Origin: Nematopogon swammerdamellus
Lineage: Eukaryota; Arthropoda; Insecta; Lepidoptera; Adelidae
Length of the DNA stretch: 64,000 bases
Direction: 5' to 3'
Assembly (NCBI GenBank): GCA_946902875.1
Contig: OX336343.1
Coordinates: 16,043,596 to 16,107,595, forward strand
Shown here: positions 31,401 through 41,075 of the stretch, piece after piece
Numbering within the stretch: the first letter of the stretch is position 1
Layout of the letters: the number at the start of each line of letters is the position of its first letter
The notes under the pieces: model-generated
Database searches by the model: none
What the model saw: only the letters and a program-made list of their open reading frames with translations
Told to the model about the DNA's origin: nothing
Program-made: the position numbers and the translations under genes

Positions 31401-34400
31401 GCTAATTATTTGTTGCATTCATAATATGTACCAGTTTAGAAACATTAGCATAATAATACAGGTTTTACTGCTTTCAGAATGACCAAAACCTCTATCTGTT
31501 TCCGAACACATTGACAGGTGTTAACAGAAACCATCAGAGTGATTTCGGTCTGAACTTACCTTCTCACATCATAACCTTCAGTTTCGTCACATTTCGTTAT
31601 GTTAGTATGTACAATTATGTTTTATTTTATGAGAGGTGACATGGTTGGCTAAACCCTTAATGTGCAACTGTTATAGGTACCTACCTTATTCCAACTGAAA
31701 CCAGGTGCCATAAAACCAACAACTTTTAACCGGATTAGACGTATCAGCCAAGGCTGCCATTCTAAATAAATAAACAAATCTATGTGAATACCTGGCTCGC
31801 TAAGGGCAAACCCTCCGATGGAATCTGCCGGTAGATCGATGAGGAACTCCTCCTTCTGTCGGTCAGTGCCGCGCTGCTCCACCAGGTTGGCGTACAGACA
31901 GTTGTGGATGGAGAAGATGAAGCCGGTGCTCGCGCAGCCTCGGGACAGTTCCTCCACGGCTAGAGTCAGCGACAGCATGTCCAGCCCGGCACCGCCGCAC
32001 TCGGCGCTCACCGCCGACCGCATCAGACCCATGCTCGACAGCTTTTTGATCTGTGGGGGACAAATGCGTCATGCGCCATCAAGCATCCATGGACAACCAT
32101 AGTCATTTCACAATTTACTAACCGTCTAACCACAATGCAAAGCAGATTCAGTATGAAAATAAAAGAATTGTAACAAAAGGAGTTTAGTTGTGAGAAAAAA
32201 ATCCGCATCCGAATTGGCCCATTCGTTTGGGAGCTATGATGCCACAGATACAGATCTAGGCGTCAAACTTATAAAACCCCTGCGTTTGTGTTGGCGGTTA
32301 AAAAGAGTGCCCATGCGTGTCGGTACTTATTCTATTACTTTAGGTGAGCTAAACTTAATTGGTTTCTCGGAAGCAGCTCTAATGATTTGGGTGAAATTTT
32401 GTATTTAGATAATGTTTTTTTTTTCAAGTTTATATAGATAGGCGTAGAAGCCGAGCGAAGCTCGTTCGACCAGGTACTGTAACAAAAATGTGGAAAATAA
32501 CCTCACAAACGACTATTTAACATTACACAAAGACAATGACAGTCAGAGACAATTAAATTAGTAATTAAGTATAAATTTAAAGGGAACAGAAAGGCGGCAA
32601 AAGCTATCATAAATAACAGACTACAAACGTGTGCATAGGGGAATCGAGCGTCGCGGTCGAGCTGGGCGGCGGCCGGCGCCAGCTGCGTCTCCGCGAACTC
32701 GCGACACATCAGCCTCACCTCCTGCTGCTGGGCCGTCAGCTGCGTGGTGAAGTGTCGCCGCGCCACGCCCACCACACCTACATCTACACTCACTTCTTTA
32801 GCTATTCAGTTTGCTTTTTGAAACATTTTTTAAATTGCTAACGTACAGTACCCAGCAGTAGTTAAGTAATGAACATCGAGCTTTAGAAAGAGACAATGCG
32901 GTTGTAGAGCGTCGTGTCTGTCGCACAGAGACGTTTGAGTTTGTGCGACAGATACGATGCTCTACAACTAGATCTCTTTCTAAAGTTCGATGTTCATTAC
33001 TTCCTGCCGAGTATTGTACAGTATTTCATTCTCTAAAGTAAAACTTAGTATTCACATCCATTTTCACATTACTGACAAATTAGATTCGTGTGATTTCGAC
33101 AAATGTTTTTTTGCATACGGTGCATAGACATGCGGTTTTCTTGTCCTTCTTACGAGGACATATTTAGTATTAGGTCCTTACCTATGAAATTGGCGTTTTA
33201 TATAGAAAAAATCAAACCATTTTTTTTTATGAAAAATATATATTTTTTTAATCGAAGTATTGGCCATTATTATCAATGCACTTTTGCCATTTTACTGAAA
33301 GTTCATTGATGCCTCTGCTATAGAAATCCTGGGGATGGGAATAGATTAACTCTTTAAAGGCGTTTTTCACTGCCTCATCGGATTTGAAATTTTTCCCCTG
33401 TAAAAAGTTATCGAAAAAAAAAATGGAAACCAGTTGGATCAAGGTCTGGTGAATATGGTGGGTGACGGAGAGTTTGCAGTCGTAACTTCCGTAGTTTTGA
33501 GACGGTCCATTGTGCGGTGTGTGGGCGAGCTTTGTCGTGAAGAAGGAGTGGACTAGAGCAATTGGCAAGTCTCGATTGTTTGACAGCAAGCTTATCCATC
33601 ATTATTTTCAATTCTTCACAGTACACATCTGCAGTAATTGTTGCGCCAGGTATCAAGAAGCTGTAATAAATAATGTCGGCACAGGTCCACCATACACTGA
33701 CAAGCAACTTCTTTTGACTCAATTTGCGTTTGGGACATGGTTTGACTGCCTCCCCTGTGTCCAACCAGTGTGACGGACGTTTTCGATTGTCATCCAGGAT
33801 CCACTTTTCATCACAAGTGAAAATCTGATTCAGAATCCCCTCATTTCTGTGCCTATTCAACAAGTTAAGACAAGCTTCGACGCGATTTTGTTGTTGTTGT
33901 TCAGTGAATTCATACGGTACCCACTTTCGGAGCTTTTTTACCTTTCCAATTTGACGTAAATGAATCAGTATCGTTTTATCTCTTACATTGAAGGCTGCTG
34001 CTAATTCCGACATGGTTTGTGATGAATCTGCTTCAACTATGGCTTTCAATTCATCGTTATCGACTTTCGTCTCCGGTCGGCCATGGGGCTCATCATTGAG
34101 ATGAAAATTTCCGGAACGGAAGCCATCAAACCAAAAACGCACAGTGCGTTCACTTGCGGTACCTGGTCCATACACGTCGATGATATTGCGTGCCGTCTGT
34201 GCTGCGTTGGTGCCGCGACGGAATTCATATTCGAAAATAACACGCAATTTAGATTTTTCCATGGTCACAGAATCAGCGATGTAAAAAAAAACCGAACGGT
34301 GGGAAAAACGAACACCTGATTTTGAAAAAAGAATAATTTGCCTTTATAACACAATATATTTGAATTTGGAATTCCTACGCAAAAAAAAGTTAGCCACGTT

Positions 34401-35902
34401 CAAAGTGGCCAGTTTGTAGAAACGCCAAGTTCATAGGTAAGCACCTAATATTACATATCTAATATTTTACTTTCTAATTTTATAGAGTAACTTTCTTATA
34501 TTAAAACGTACATATACACTAAAGTCAGCTACTAAAGAAACCGACGGGTGTGGATTAGAAGAGGGGACCCTTGCTGGAAAATTGCTAGTAACCTTATTGT
34601 GTAGACCGAGTTAAAAGATGAATACTAGTGAAAGAATTGTTTGCCGGAGACGCGTAGTTTCGGAGAAAAAAAATTTTTCATACAAAATAAATTTTTGATT
34701 TTGATTTTTTTTTTTTAATGCACCAAAACATATATTTTGAATAGGAATTTATGCAAAAACGACATGCGCCGCCTTAACATTAGGTTAGGGTTAATTTTTT
34801 TTTAAACCACCAAAACATTCACCCATACTACTTTCCTTGTTTTTACATACATTTATATTCAAAACCAATGTTTTGGTGCTTTAAAAAAAAAAAAATTTTT
34901 TTTATTTTGTTTGAAAAATTGATTTCGTATGGGAAAAAATTGTTCTTCTCCGAAACTACGCATTTCCGGCAAATAATTCTTTCACTATAATTCATCTTTT
35001 AACTCGGTCTACACAATAAGGTTACTAGCAATTTTCCAGCAAGGGTCCCCTCTTCTAATCCCCCCCCCCCCCCCCCCCCCAAACCGACAATATCCAAGCC
35101 AGGGTTCGTAAACGTTAGAAAAAATATCCGTGCACTAACGTTTTGATAGGTAGATTTTGGTAGCGTTTGTCTTCAAACGCTACAAAAACATCAGAATAGG
35201 AACCGTTTGCAAACTAACATAAAACTAACGTTAGAAATAACCCTAGCGCAAATGTTATACGGCGCCACGGTGGCGCGGCGCCCTACCTAACTGACTGAAT
35301 TGATAGTTTAAACGTTAGTTGAATCGTTATTTTGTTTCGTTATTATCATTTCGCTATGGCAGCGGTTTTCGTGTGGGTGGGAAATAACTATCACTAACGC
35401 AAACGAATAGAATAACGTTAGTTTAACGATTTTCAAACGTTTGGCGGGTAACGTTTGATAAATTTCAAACGTTAGTTTGCATTCGTTATTTTTTAGTGAT
35501 AGTTTTTATTTTGATAGTCTCCTAACGTTTGCGCGAAATAACGTTATTACGATCCCTGATCCAAGCTCTAATATCAAAGTAATAACATATTGAATTTTCA
35601 TGGGGATAGCCAGTATCCCCGCGCGAGCAAGGGAGGGTTAAGCTTACCAGCAATTTGCGACCTCTGCTCCCCAGTAAAAAGCCACACCCACCCAAGTGTT
35701 TTATTATTTTGGTAAGTTCCAATACCGATAGATACAGACAGAGCTATGTATAGGCACCCTAGTATGTTCAACGAATACGCAGTGCCATGGGGAGGTCTAT
35801 GTCCAGCAGTGGAATTATACGTGATGATGGTATTCTGGATTTTAGAGGGTGGAAAAGTAAATACTTACGTTTATTCAATCTGAGAGTGGTTCTAGCAGCC
35901 AT
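19421..35902 (-). CDS. ACADS: Short-chain acyl-CoA dehydrogenase-like protein, catalytic Glu replaced (9 exons)
   Basis: SCADs introduce the first double bond into short acyl-CoAs in mitochondrial beta-oxidation and pass electrons to ETF. Coding exons: 35902-35869, 32777-32629, 32050-31792, 30054-29893, 29450-29384, 29100-28961, 22472-22381, 21569-21370, 19532-19421; 404 aa (human ACADS 412). Signatures in order: basic N terminus MAARTTLRLNKR; CGGAGLDML; EELSRGCASTG; GGFALSEPGEAGSDAAG; NGKKAWVTSA (flavin-binding Trp); FLVPLDTPG; KLGVR-like ending of exon 5; LDQGRVGIAA; ERTAFGQPL; ARLLTWRAA; AERHYRDAR. The final exon reads QIYGGVTDVQ where active SCAD/MCAD have IYEGTSEIQ, so the catalytic base is Gly. 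The alternative position used by isovaleryl-CoA dehydrogenase (DLER) is also Gly here (DQGR). The intron after exon 5 must use a GC donor. It may be an inactive or altered paralogue. Confidence 0.93.
19800..20390 (+). pseudogene. LINE ORF2 C-terminal fragment and 3' UTR (CR1/Rex-like)
   Basis: The plus strand encodes RQRGDLIETFKIFNGHYDV, then NERLRGHSLKLNRNT, FLTNRVVDSWNKLPQEV and FKNLLDKHLL, the usual end of CR1/Rex/Daphne-type reverse transcriptase ORFs, with a stop at about 20120. The following 3' UTR holds the hairpin-prone cccgccgccggcggtatt block and ends in an AATAA-rich tail near 20390. It lies in the last intron of the acyl-CoA dehydrogenase gene, in antisense. Confidence 0.7.
20395..21363 (+). 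pseudogene. RLE-type LINE (R2/R4-like) C-terminal fragment
   Basis: In shifting frames the plus strand encodes a zinc knuckle CRACHQPGESLRHVISGC (CX2CX8HX4C). It is followed by the restriction-like endonuclease core: NRPYIVIVDRDARRATL, then VPHNGNLASKEAEKM, YLDLQHEVTKMW and IVVPIVISAHG. Frameshifts show it is dead. A run of C (21227-21248) follows. The 3' end has a (TAA)n tail that stops about 5 bp from the donor site of acyl-CoA dehydrogenase exon 8. Confidence 0.75.
21621..22016. mobile_element. TA-flanked MITE with ~105-bp inverted ends
   Basis: The left arm cagggtgtcccaaaactcag...ggccagtttatga is mirrored by the right arm ending ...gaattttgggacacggtg. Both are flanked by TA (21619-21620, 22017-22018), as for Tc1/mariner-type insertions. 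It is non-coding and lies in intron 7 of the acyl-CoA dehydrogenase gene. Confidence 0.8.
22505..22645 (+). pseudogene. RTE-like LINE fragment
   Basis: The plus strand encodes pieces of the pattern TYGCEMWT and VAQRAMERAMLGIS, a hallmark near the end of the reverse transcriptase of RTE/BovB-type elements. It is short, frameshifted, and antisense in intron 6 of the acyl-CoA dehydrogenase gene. Confidence 0.6.
22803..23215. repeat. Direct duplication of a ~120-bp block
   Basis: gttgggactgccctagcggt...tctcgctagttattctcta occurs at about 22806-22925 and again at 23097-23212 with few differences. The intervening ~170 bp includes ggctggctggggtagctgga. This is either a tandem duplication or an insertion flanked by a long duplication. 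Confidence 0.65.
23487..24469. mobile_element. hAT-like non-autonomous element with perfect 8-bp target duplication
   Basis: The termini CAGTGGCGGCTGG and CCAGCCGCCACTG are exact inverted repeats, flanked by atctggct at 23479-23486 and 24470-24477. The 983-bp interior has no transposase. It holds a tRNA-like SINE near 23822-23890 and a GC-rich ctcggcggcgagctcggcga stretch. It lies in intron 6 of the acyl-CoA dehydrogenase gene. Confidence 0.88.
23822..23890 (-). mobile_element. tRNA-like SINE head
   Basis: On the minus strand, gatcccgggttcaattcc is B-box-like and an A-box-like stretch lies upstream, but acceptor arms do not pair. Treated as SINE-derived, not a tRNA gene. Confidence 0.45.
24478..26360. 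other. Large-intron sequence of the acyl-CoA dehydrogenase gene
   Basis: No gene is supported. The only marked structure is the 51-bp palindrome at 25160-25210. A few short frames (24558-24913, 25928-26152) have no splice or homology support. Confidence 0.4.
25160..25210. repeat. Perfect 51-bp palindrome
   Basis: A 25-bp arm beginning cgtcccgtcattactttt is followed by a single central A and the exact inverse arm ending gtaatgacgggacg. There is no mismatch. Confidence 0.95.
26368..26520. mobile_element. tRNA-like SINE remnants
   Basis: cctcggtagctcagtggt at 26371 is A-box-like. The minus strand of 26445-26520 has a tagtggttag stretch and a B-box-like gggttcaaatccc. These are SINE heads lying directly upstream of a family A copy; neither forms a convincing tRNA. 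Confidence 0.5.
26528..26853 (-). mobile_element. SINE family A, near full-length copy
   Basis: One of the two most complete copies, with minus-strand poly(A) at its low-coordinate end and the starting block accgtgtgggaccgg at its high end. It parallels 52581-52909. Confidence 0.75.
27620..28250 (+). pseudogene. LINE ORF C-terminus and 3' UTR
   Basis: The plus strand reads ASRFWNNLPPPIREISNKSF then KIKLKLNLLSQQRNN and a stop at about 27750, the end pattern of reverse transcriptase ORFs. The A+T-rich 3' region is interrupted by a short family A SINE at 27973-28061. It lies antisense in intron 6 of the acyl-CoA dehydrogenase gene. Confidence 0.6.
27973..28061 (+). mobile_element. SINE family A, short 3' copy
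   Basis: accaagttcatccggtgtta through gtgtcagcatcaat and a final A12. It is 5' truncated. Confidence 0.7.
28350..28382. repeat. 15-bp perfect hairpin
   Basis: gctgagcctagtgaa, loop atc, then ttcactaggctcagc. It lies in A+T-rich retroposon-like sequence. Confidence 0.9.
28690..28835 (+). repeat. Imperfect repeats of cgtggtcccacta
   Basis: Four to five spaced copies of (c/t)gtg(g/a)tcccac(t/c)a occur within 145 bp of A+T-rich sequence, probably part of a retrotransposon 3' UTR. Confidence 0.55.
30055..31791. other. Intron 3 of the acyl-CoA dehydrogenase gene
   Basis: Mostly A+T rich. The piece ggcttttgctcgcggcttcg at about 31149 is a degenerate end of the gcgaagccgcgggcaaaagc repeat. No gene or complete element is recognised. 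Confidence 0.4.
32846..33016. mobile_element. TA-flanked palindromic MITE
   Basis: The left arm containing aagtaatgaacatcgagctt and the right arm aagttcgatgttcattactt pair over about 48 bp, and a second inner pair (gttgtagagcgtcgt / acgatgctctacaac) extends the hairpin. TA flanks lie at 32844-32845 and 33017-33018. One arm recurs alone at 56883-56937. Confidence 0.75.
33170..34448 (-). mobile_element. mariner transposon, complete ends, dead transposase
   Basis: The terminal inverted repeats TTAGGTCCTTACCTATGAAA (33170) and, on the other strand, TTAGGTGCTTACCTATGAAC (ending 34448) match over about 29 bp. They are flanked by TA at 33168-33169 and 34449-34450. The length of 1279 bp is normal for mariner. 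The transposase inside is broken. The element lies in intron 1 of the acyl-CoA dehydrogenase gene. Confidence 0.92.
33248..34268 (-). pseudogene. mariner transposase, frameshifted
   Basis: A 286-codon frame starts MTMEKSKLRVIFEYEF with the paired HTH region. It continues through KWVPYEFTEQQ (the WVPHEL linker motif), FTCDEKWILDDN (first catalytic Asp) and LLHDKARPHTA (second Asp). The third site, expected as YSPDLAPTD, reads YSPDLDPTG, so the last Asp of the DD34D triad is Gly. Shortly after, in an A/T run near 33410-33425, the frame shifts, and the C-terminal part continues in another frame to 33248. It cannot be catalytically active. Confidence 0.88.
34546..35080. mobile_element. hAT-like MITE with ~150-bp inverted ends and a C-tract terminus
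   Basis: The left arm ggattagaagaggggaccct...ccgaaactacg is mirrored by the right arm ending agggtcccctcttctaatcc. The right end carries about 22 C (35059-35080). 8-bp aaaccgac flanks both sides (34538-34545, 35081-35088). A one-arm relative with a G tract is at 44149-44330. Confidence 0.85.
35100..35558. mobile_element. hAT-like MITE with perfect 8-bp target duplication
   Basis: The ends CAGGGTTCGTAAACGTT and AACGTTATTACGATCCCTG are inverted relatives, flanked by atccaagc at 35092-35099 and 35559-35566. The 459-bp interior repeats AACGTTAG/CTAACGTT-type motifs many times on both strands. No ORF. It begins 19 bp after the preceding MITE. Confidence 0.88.
35765..35832 (-). mobile_element. RTE-type LINE 3' tail remnant
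   Basis: atggggaggtctatgtccag, then cagtggaattatacgtgatgatgg, resembles the 3' end common to many lepidopteran LINE/SINE copies (ccactgctggacataggcct). A related piece is at 43012-43038. Confidence 0.45.
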
Positions 35903-36154
35903 CCTTCTAAACTGTTTTGTATTATTTACAGCAAAGAGAATATAACCATTTACAGCGGCTGCCGGCGACAATGTTGTTGACAGTTGGTGACGTGTCGGTC
36001 GATCCACCAACTATTTCGAATGAAATGAAAACAGAACGAACAATCGAACGAAGCGATGCGATAACAAAAAACAAGGTCGTTTGCATGTTATGCAAAGAAT
36101 TATAGTAGGTACTAATAGATGATATATAGGAAAGCGTTTTTTTTCGTGTTTTAT

Positions 36155-36528
36155 ATTTTACCTCTAGCCATCAAGTTGGCTAACCTGAGTTCTGTGTTGC
36201 CATAATTGGTTCGTACCATTTCCCTGTACGAAATATTTGATTGAACATATTTTTAGAATAGAATAGAAACTCTTTATTGCACACACATTGAAAGAAGAAC
36301 AATACACGACGAGAAACAAGAAATACATGAGTGCACAAAGGCGGACTTATCACTACAAGTACAACAGGTACTCATACATAATTTCCACTACCACGGGTAG
36401 CAAGTAACCACCATTTATGTTACTCTATTGCAAGTAACCCTTTTTACGACCGTAGTACTAGTGACAGCAAGTGGTGCCAACCTAGCGGAAGATACATACA
36501 TGTGTCAGAGGTAAAATAACTGTGAACC
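36155..36528 (-). repeat. Repeat family C copy
   Basis: Matches 18313-18670 over nearly its entire length with small indels, including gaatagaatagaaactcttt, ccactaccacgggta and gaccgtagtactagtgacag. It lies upstream of the acyl-CoA dehydrogenase start. Confidence 0.65.
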
Positions 36529-37396
36529 ACGATGTAGGATTCTTCTATGTTCTCACTCTCACGTAGCCGAATGATAATTTTCTTTCTCTCTCGCTTTCGC
36601 AGGGAAAATAATAGCCATATTAGACTATGAATTCAATGCGTGCGTAACACGATCGAAATTTTATAAATTATCCGATGACGACGATAAAAGTCGAATTATC
36701 ACGTAAAATTCGTGTTTTATTTAATTTATCACGAACAAATTTAAAATTACGTAAAAGTATGGCAGTAGCATACGAAATTACGAACCCGTCAAGATCGGTT
36801 ATACATTAATGCGGAGGGCCTGCATTAATTACATTAAATTCCAGTCTGACAGTTAACTGAATCGGATATTGTTTCGAATATCCATTATGATCTGCTGGAG
36901 AAGTGGTAAAAATTAGGGTAGAGCGTATTAATTTCATTCATCTCGTGATGGGTTTTTTTCCCTTTTTCTTACAAGTTTATTATTGAAAGTATTTTACTAT
37001 TACAACAGTACTACACGTGCAGTAATAAAGTATAAGTAAATTACGGTTCACAAATATGAATGCGGTCACGTGATATGGTTAGAAGAAGTCACCCTGATCC
37101 TCCTTTGTCCTTTGACAGGCTCGACTTTCCTCCGATCTTGACTTCACACTCCTTTCGTGCGGGTGTGTGTGTGTGGCGCCATGACGTGATGTGTGTGTGT
37201 ACTGATGGGTCGATCCCGGGATTGAATCTTTTTGGGCGGGATTTTATCATAAAATCCCGGATTTAATCCTATTCTAGGACCGAATAAGGATTTTATGTTT
37301 TAAGGTTAAGTATGTGAAGTTGTTCTGAAATATGAGCGAAATTTTATCATAAAGTCCCGGATTTAAGATCGAAAGGATTTTATGTTTCTAATTAGC

Positions 37397-38070
37397 TATT
37401 GCCCGCGGCTTCGCTCGCGTGAAATTCGTATTTCAAAAGAAGAAACTAAATCATTAAGGGCGAGGCCGAAGGCTGAGCTGCGTTCAGGTTAATGATAAAC
37501 CTTCTCGAATAAAGTATGTTTTTAACTAGCTTTTGCCCGCGGCTTCGCTCGTGTGAAATTCGTATTTCAAAAGAACAAACTAAATCATTAAGGGCGTGGC
37601 TGAAGGCTGAGCTGCGTTCAGGTTAATGATAAACCTTCTCGAATAAAGTATGTTTCGAAGAAACTAAGTCATTAAGGGCAAGGCCGAAGGCCGAGCTCTT
37701 TTCACGTAAATGTTTTTCCGAAGGCGGAGCTCCGTATAGGTAAACCATATATGTTTTTAAAGATAGTAACTAAGGGCGAGGCCGAAGGCCGAGCTGCGTT
37801 CAAGTAAATGATAATCCTTCTCAAATAAAGTAAGATAATGCTTTGGCGAACGCCGAGCTGCGTTCGCGTAAACGATATTACATTCTATCTAAGATAGATA
37901 GTCATTAAAAGTTAGGCCCGAGGGCGGGAGAAGATTTATCGTCTACCTTAACGCAGCTCGGCCTTCGTCCTCGCCCTTATTTACTTACTTTCATCGAAAA
38001 GAATATCGTTAACTTGAACGAAGCTCGCCTTGCCGCCTCACCCTTAGTTACTTACTTTCTTCGAGAAACT
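37397..38070. repeat. Foldback-type array (two starts, inverted at right)
   Basis: attgcccgcggcttcgctcg at 37397 and cttttgcccgcggcttcgct at 37533 each begin a run of gaggccgaaggc(c/t)gagctgc units. From about 37930 the units read inverted (agctcggccttcgtcctcgc). It is the same unit as at 3110-4190, more diverged. Confidence 0.65.
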
Positions 38071-38509
38071 GACATCACACGAATAATTTCGTTGGCGATA
38101 TATTCTGCAGGATGCCGATTTTCGTCCGTCTTATCAAAATCCACAAAAAGCGGCTCAGGTTTTGAAACAAGAAAGTTTATTATCGCTTCATTCCGGGGAC
38201 CAGCCGTCACACTGAATATGCAGAAAACTCGAAATAATAAGTTGCACGTCGATTTCATTTTTCATTTCTGTACCTATATATTCTGTCCAAATAGGTGGTA
38301 GTGACCGTTTTTCTGGATGGCATCTATATCTTTTTTTAGATCATCTGTCACAGAGATCTGAGGTGCCATTGGTGGCATCTCGTTATGATCCACGCAAGTT
38401 TGTAACGAGTTTTCATGCGTCGTATTTGTGAGTGGTCATTGCAAGGGATCGCTTGGACTATCCGCTCTGATGACATTACATCTCTGATTACATTACGCAA
38501 GTAGTATTA

Positions 38510-38747
38510 AGCGGCGGGTGGCCGAGTTTTTGGGCATCGGCTTCTCACGCAAGAGGTCCCAGGTTCGAATCCGGTCGGTGTGTACCAATGAGTTTTTTCT
38601 GACGAAAAAATTTACGTGCATACCTACACCTGCTGCAATCCAGGGAAGTCTCCGGTATGCACGGGCACCTACCTTCTCGGAGGTGATATTGGCTGGTCGG
38701 AGCATGGGCTTAGGCCCCTTCGACTCAGGCGACCGGATTACATAAAA
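38510..38747 (+). mobile_element. SINE family B, full copy
   Basis: The head agcggcgggtggccgag and gtcccaggttcgaatccggt are A-box and B-box-like and resemble a Leu/Ser-type tRNA. The body has gagttttttctgacgaaaaa and tgatattggctggtcggagc, and the end is ggattacataaaa. It lies inside the 3.1-kb TIR element. Confidence 0.75.
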
Positions 38748-38773
38748 CAGTATTATTTTTAGTATTATAGTTT

Positions 38774-39240
38774 ACTAGCTTTTGCCCGCTCTCGTGAAAT
38801 TCGTATTTCAAAAGAAGAAAGTAAGTTATAAAGGACGAGGTCGAAAGCTGAGCTGCATTCTGGGTAATGATTAACCTTCTCGAACAAAATATTTAACTAC
38901 TGACGAGGCCGAAGGTCGAGCTCCTTTCAGGTAAACGTAATTTTTCTAGAAGAAACTAAGTTACCTATGGCGACGCCGAAGGCGGGCTCCCTATAGGTAA
39001 ACCATATACTTTTTCAAAGAGGCCGGCGAGGCCGAAGGCCGAGCTGCGTTCAAGTAAATGATAATCCTTCTCAAATAAACTAAGTTAATGCCCTGCCGAA
39101 CGCCGAGCTGCGTTCGCGTAAACGATATTCTCGCCCTTATTTACTTACTTTCATCGAGAAATATATCGTTAACTTGAACGAAGCTCCGCTTTCGGCCTCG
39201 CCCTTAGTTACTTACTTCGAGAAGGTACATGTTTCGTATG
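38774..39240. repeat. Foldback-type array, diverged
   Basis: It starts at actagcttttgcccgctctc, has units such as gaggccgaaggccgagctgc, and closes with inverted units (cttattta cttactttcatcg, tcggcctcgcccttagt). Module G follows in reverse at about 39440-39600. Confidence 0.6.
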
Positions 39241-40289
39241 GGTGACGTCATATTTAACTTAGATGTATCCTAACTTGTACCATAATAATAAGATAAAAAA
39301 ATTTGCGTCGAATCAAATTACAATTTTGGCTTTCTATAGTATGGGGAGTGCGCTTTTATAGGCACCCGCCCGCGCGCCGCGCCGCCCGCTCCGCCGCGCC
39401 ACCGCGCCGGCTCGCTCATATCTGATACCTATTCGCGGTAAATGGCGCGCGGAATATTTCAGTTTGTTTGGGAACCACATCTTAGCGTAACCGGAACTGA
39501 ATTTTATTTAGCCTATCCTCTGTCTCGTATAGTATAGGTAAATGTGCTTGTACGATGTTTCATCGAATTCAGATGATCGGTTTAAGAGTTATGGTGGAAC
39601 ATACATACACAAAAAATATTTCTAAAAATCGTCAATTTAGCTTTAGTATCATACATAGAGTCTTATACCTCAGTATCTCATAAAACAAAGTAACTTACTC
39701 TATGACCATCCCTTACAGATTTATTATTAGTATTGATTTAACAAATATCGGTAGATTATGACCTGAAATCGTTATTTTTAACCGACTTCAAAAAAAGGAC
39801 GAGATTCTCAATTCGACTGTATGTTTTTTGGTCAAACATGACCGAAATTGGCAGATCTACCAAAAAATCGGTAAGTACCTAACTTTTTTCACACTGTCAC
39901 AGTCACTGAACAGACTCGATTACCGACCTTTTTCCTCTCTCACATCACGGCGAAATGTACGCGCGCTCAAACGACCACAGATATTGATTATTTGGTGAAC
40001 ATAACTAGGGAATCATGCATTCAAATTAAAACCTGTCGAGACATTATTTATTTAGATATAGGAATTCATCCAGTAAAACAATGATCTACATACCTACTAC
40101 CATATTATGCCTAGTACTAATGAAAACAACTCATTCCCGATGTTGAAATCTAATCCGTAGGTCCGATAATAAAATCCTATTTCGTAGGATCGAATGAGGA
40201 ACTTTCCCCAACTTTCCCAATAAAATCCCTATAAAGTCTCGAATAAGGATTCGGTCCCAAATGGGATTGAATCCTTGCCCATCAGTATG

Positions 40290-40739
40290 TGTGTGTGGTA
40301 TGGGTGTGAGTCACACCGTGTGACACCACAGATTACCGTGTGACACACCGTTTTCATCGTATCGTATGCTTGTACATTCATCGTATGCTACTAACCCAAC
40401 CTAACCTAATGTTGAGGCGGCGCACCGCGCAGGCGCACACGTCACGCCACGCATGTCGTTTTTGTTACCGAGTCTTCGAGCCGAGTGTTCACGAAAGGAG
40501 CCGCCAATGTCTTTCGGATGTCGCAGGCTATGTTCGTTCGTTCCACATATTATTTTGGTTGTCTGTAAAGTCGGTTTACGGACGATAGTTTTACGTGATG
40601 ACGCTTGGGCCGATTGTGCCTCTCTATCGCTTGTTACGCGATCTCGCTTGCACACACAGGCTCAGATGGAACGTGACACTTTTTCGTGTGTGCAGCCGGT
40701 GTTCATCAATTTATAAGACGTGACGCCATCATGTCAAAA
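40290..40739. other. GT-rich and simple-sequence spacer
   Basis: tgtgtgtgtgg, cacaccgtgtgacacc and similar low-complexity stretches. Short frames on both strands here are not supported as genes. Confidence 0.4.
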
Positions 40740-41052
40740 GTAAATAAAAAGTATATATTTTTGAGATTCTCGCAATACGAGAAGAAAGCAACACACATTA
40801 GAAGTACAACATAAAAGGCTGTATACTTTAATTAGTTTTGCCTGTCCCGAAACGGGACGAATAAATAAAAAAGATGGCGGACGGCGGGAGTTTGTCGCGT
40901 CGTCGTTGTAATTAGAAAAATATATTTTTGTGGTTCTCGCGGTGCGATAACTTATACAACAGACGTTAAAAGCTACGACAGAATTGGCTGTATACTCTAA
41001 TGAGTTTTGCCTGTTTCGGGAGGAGACGAATTAATCTAAAAAAAAAAAAATT
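40740..41052 (+). repeat. Repeat family D, two tandem units
   Basis: The first unit (40740-40865) ends in gggacgaataaataaaaaa. The second starts at gatggcggacggcgggag and ends in gacgaattaatc plus A12. Copies are at 18085-18240 and 18995-19175. Confidence 0.6.
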
Positions 41053-41075
41053 AATAAATAAATAAAAATTATTAA

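Larger units (their letters stand above)
37201..40286. mobile_element. ~3.1-kb non-autonomous TIR element with nested repeats
   Basis: The left end ctgatgggtcgatcccggga and right end gaatccttgcccatcag are inverted relatives, and degenerate GGATT(TTAT)/AATCC motifs continue inward on both sides. It sits in a (GT)n-rich flank, so the target duplication cannot be read exactly. The interior carries foldback arrays, a family B SINE and module G, and no transposase. Confidence 0.6.

Noticed and set aside
19421..35902. Initial assignment to short/branched-chain ACADSB
   Set aside because: GGAGLDML, EELSRGCASTG and FALSEPG fit ACADS better than ACADSB.
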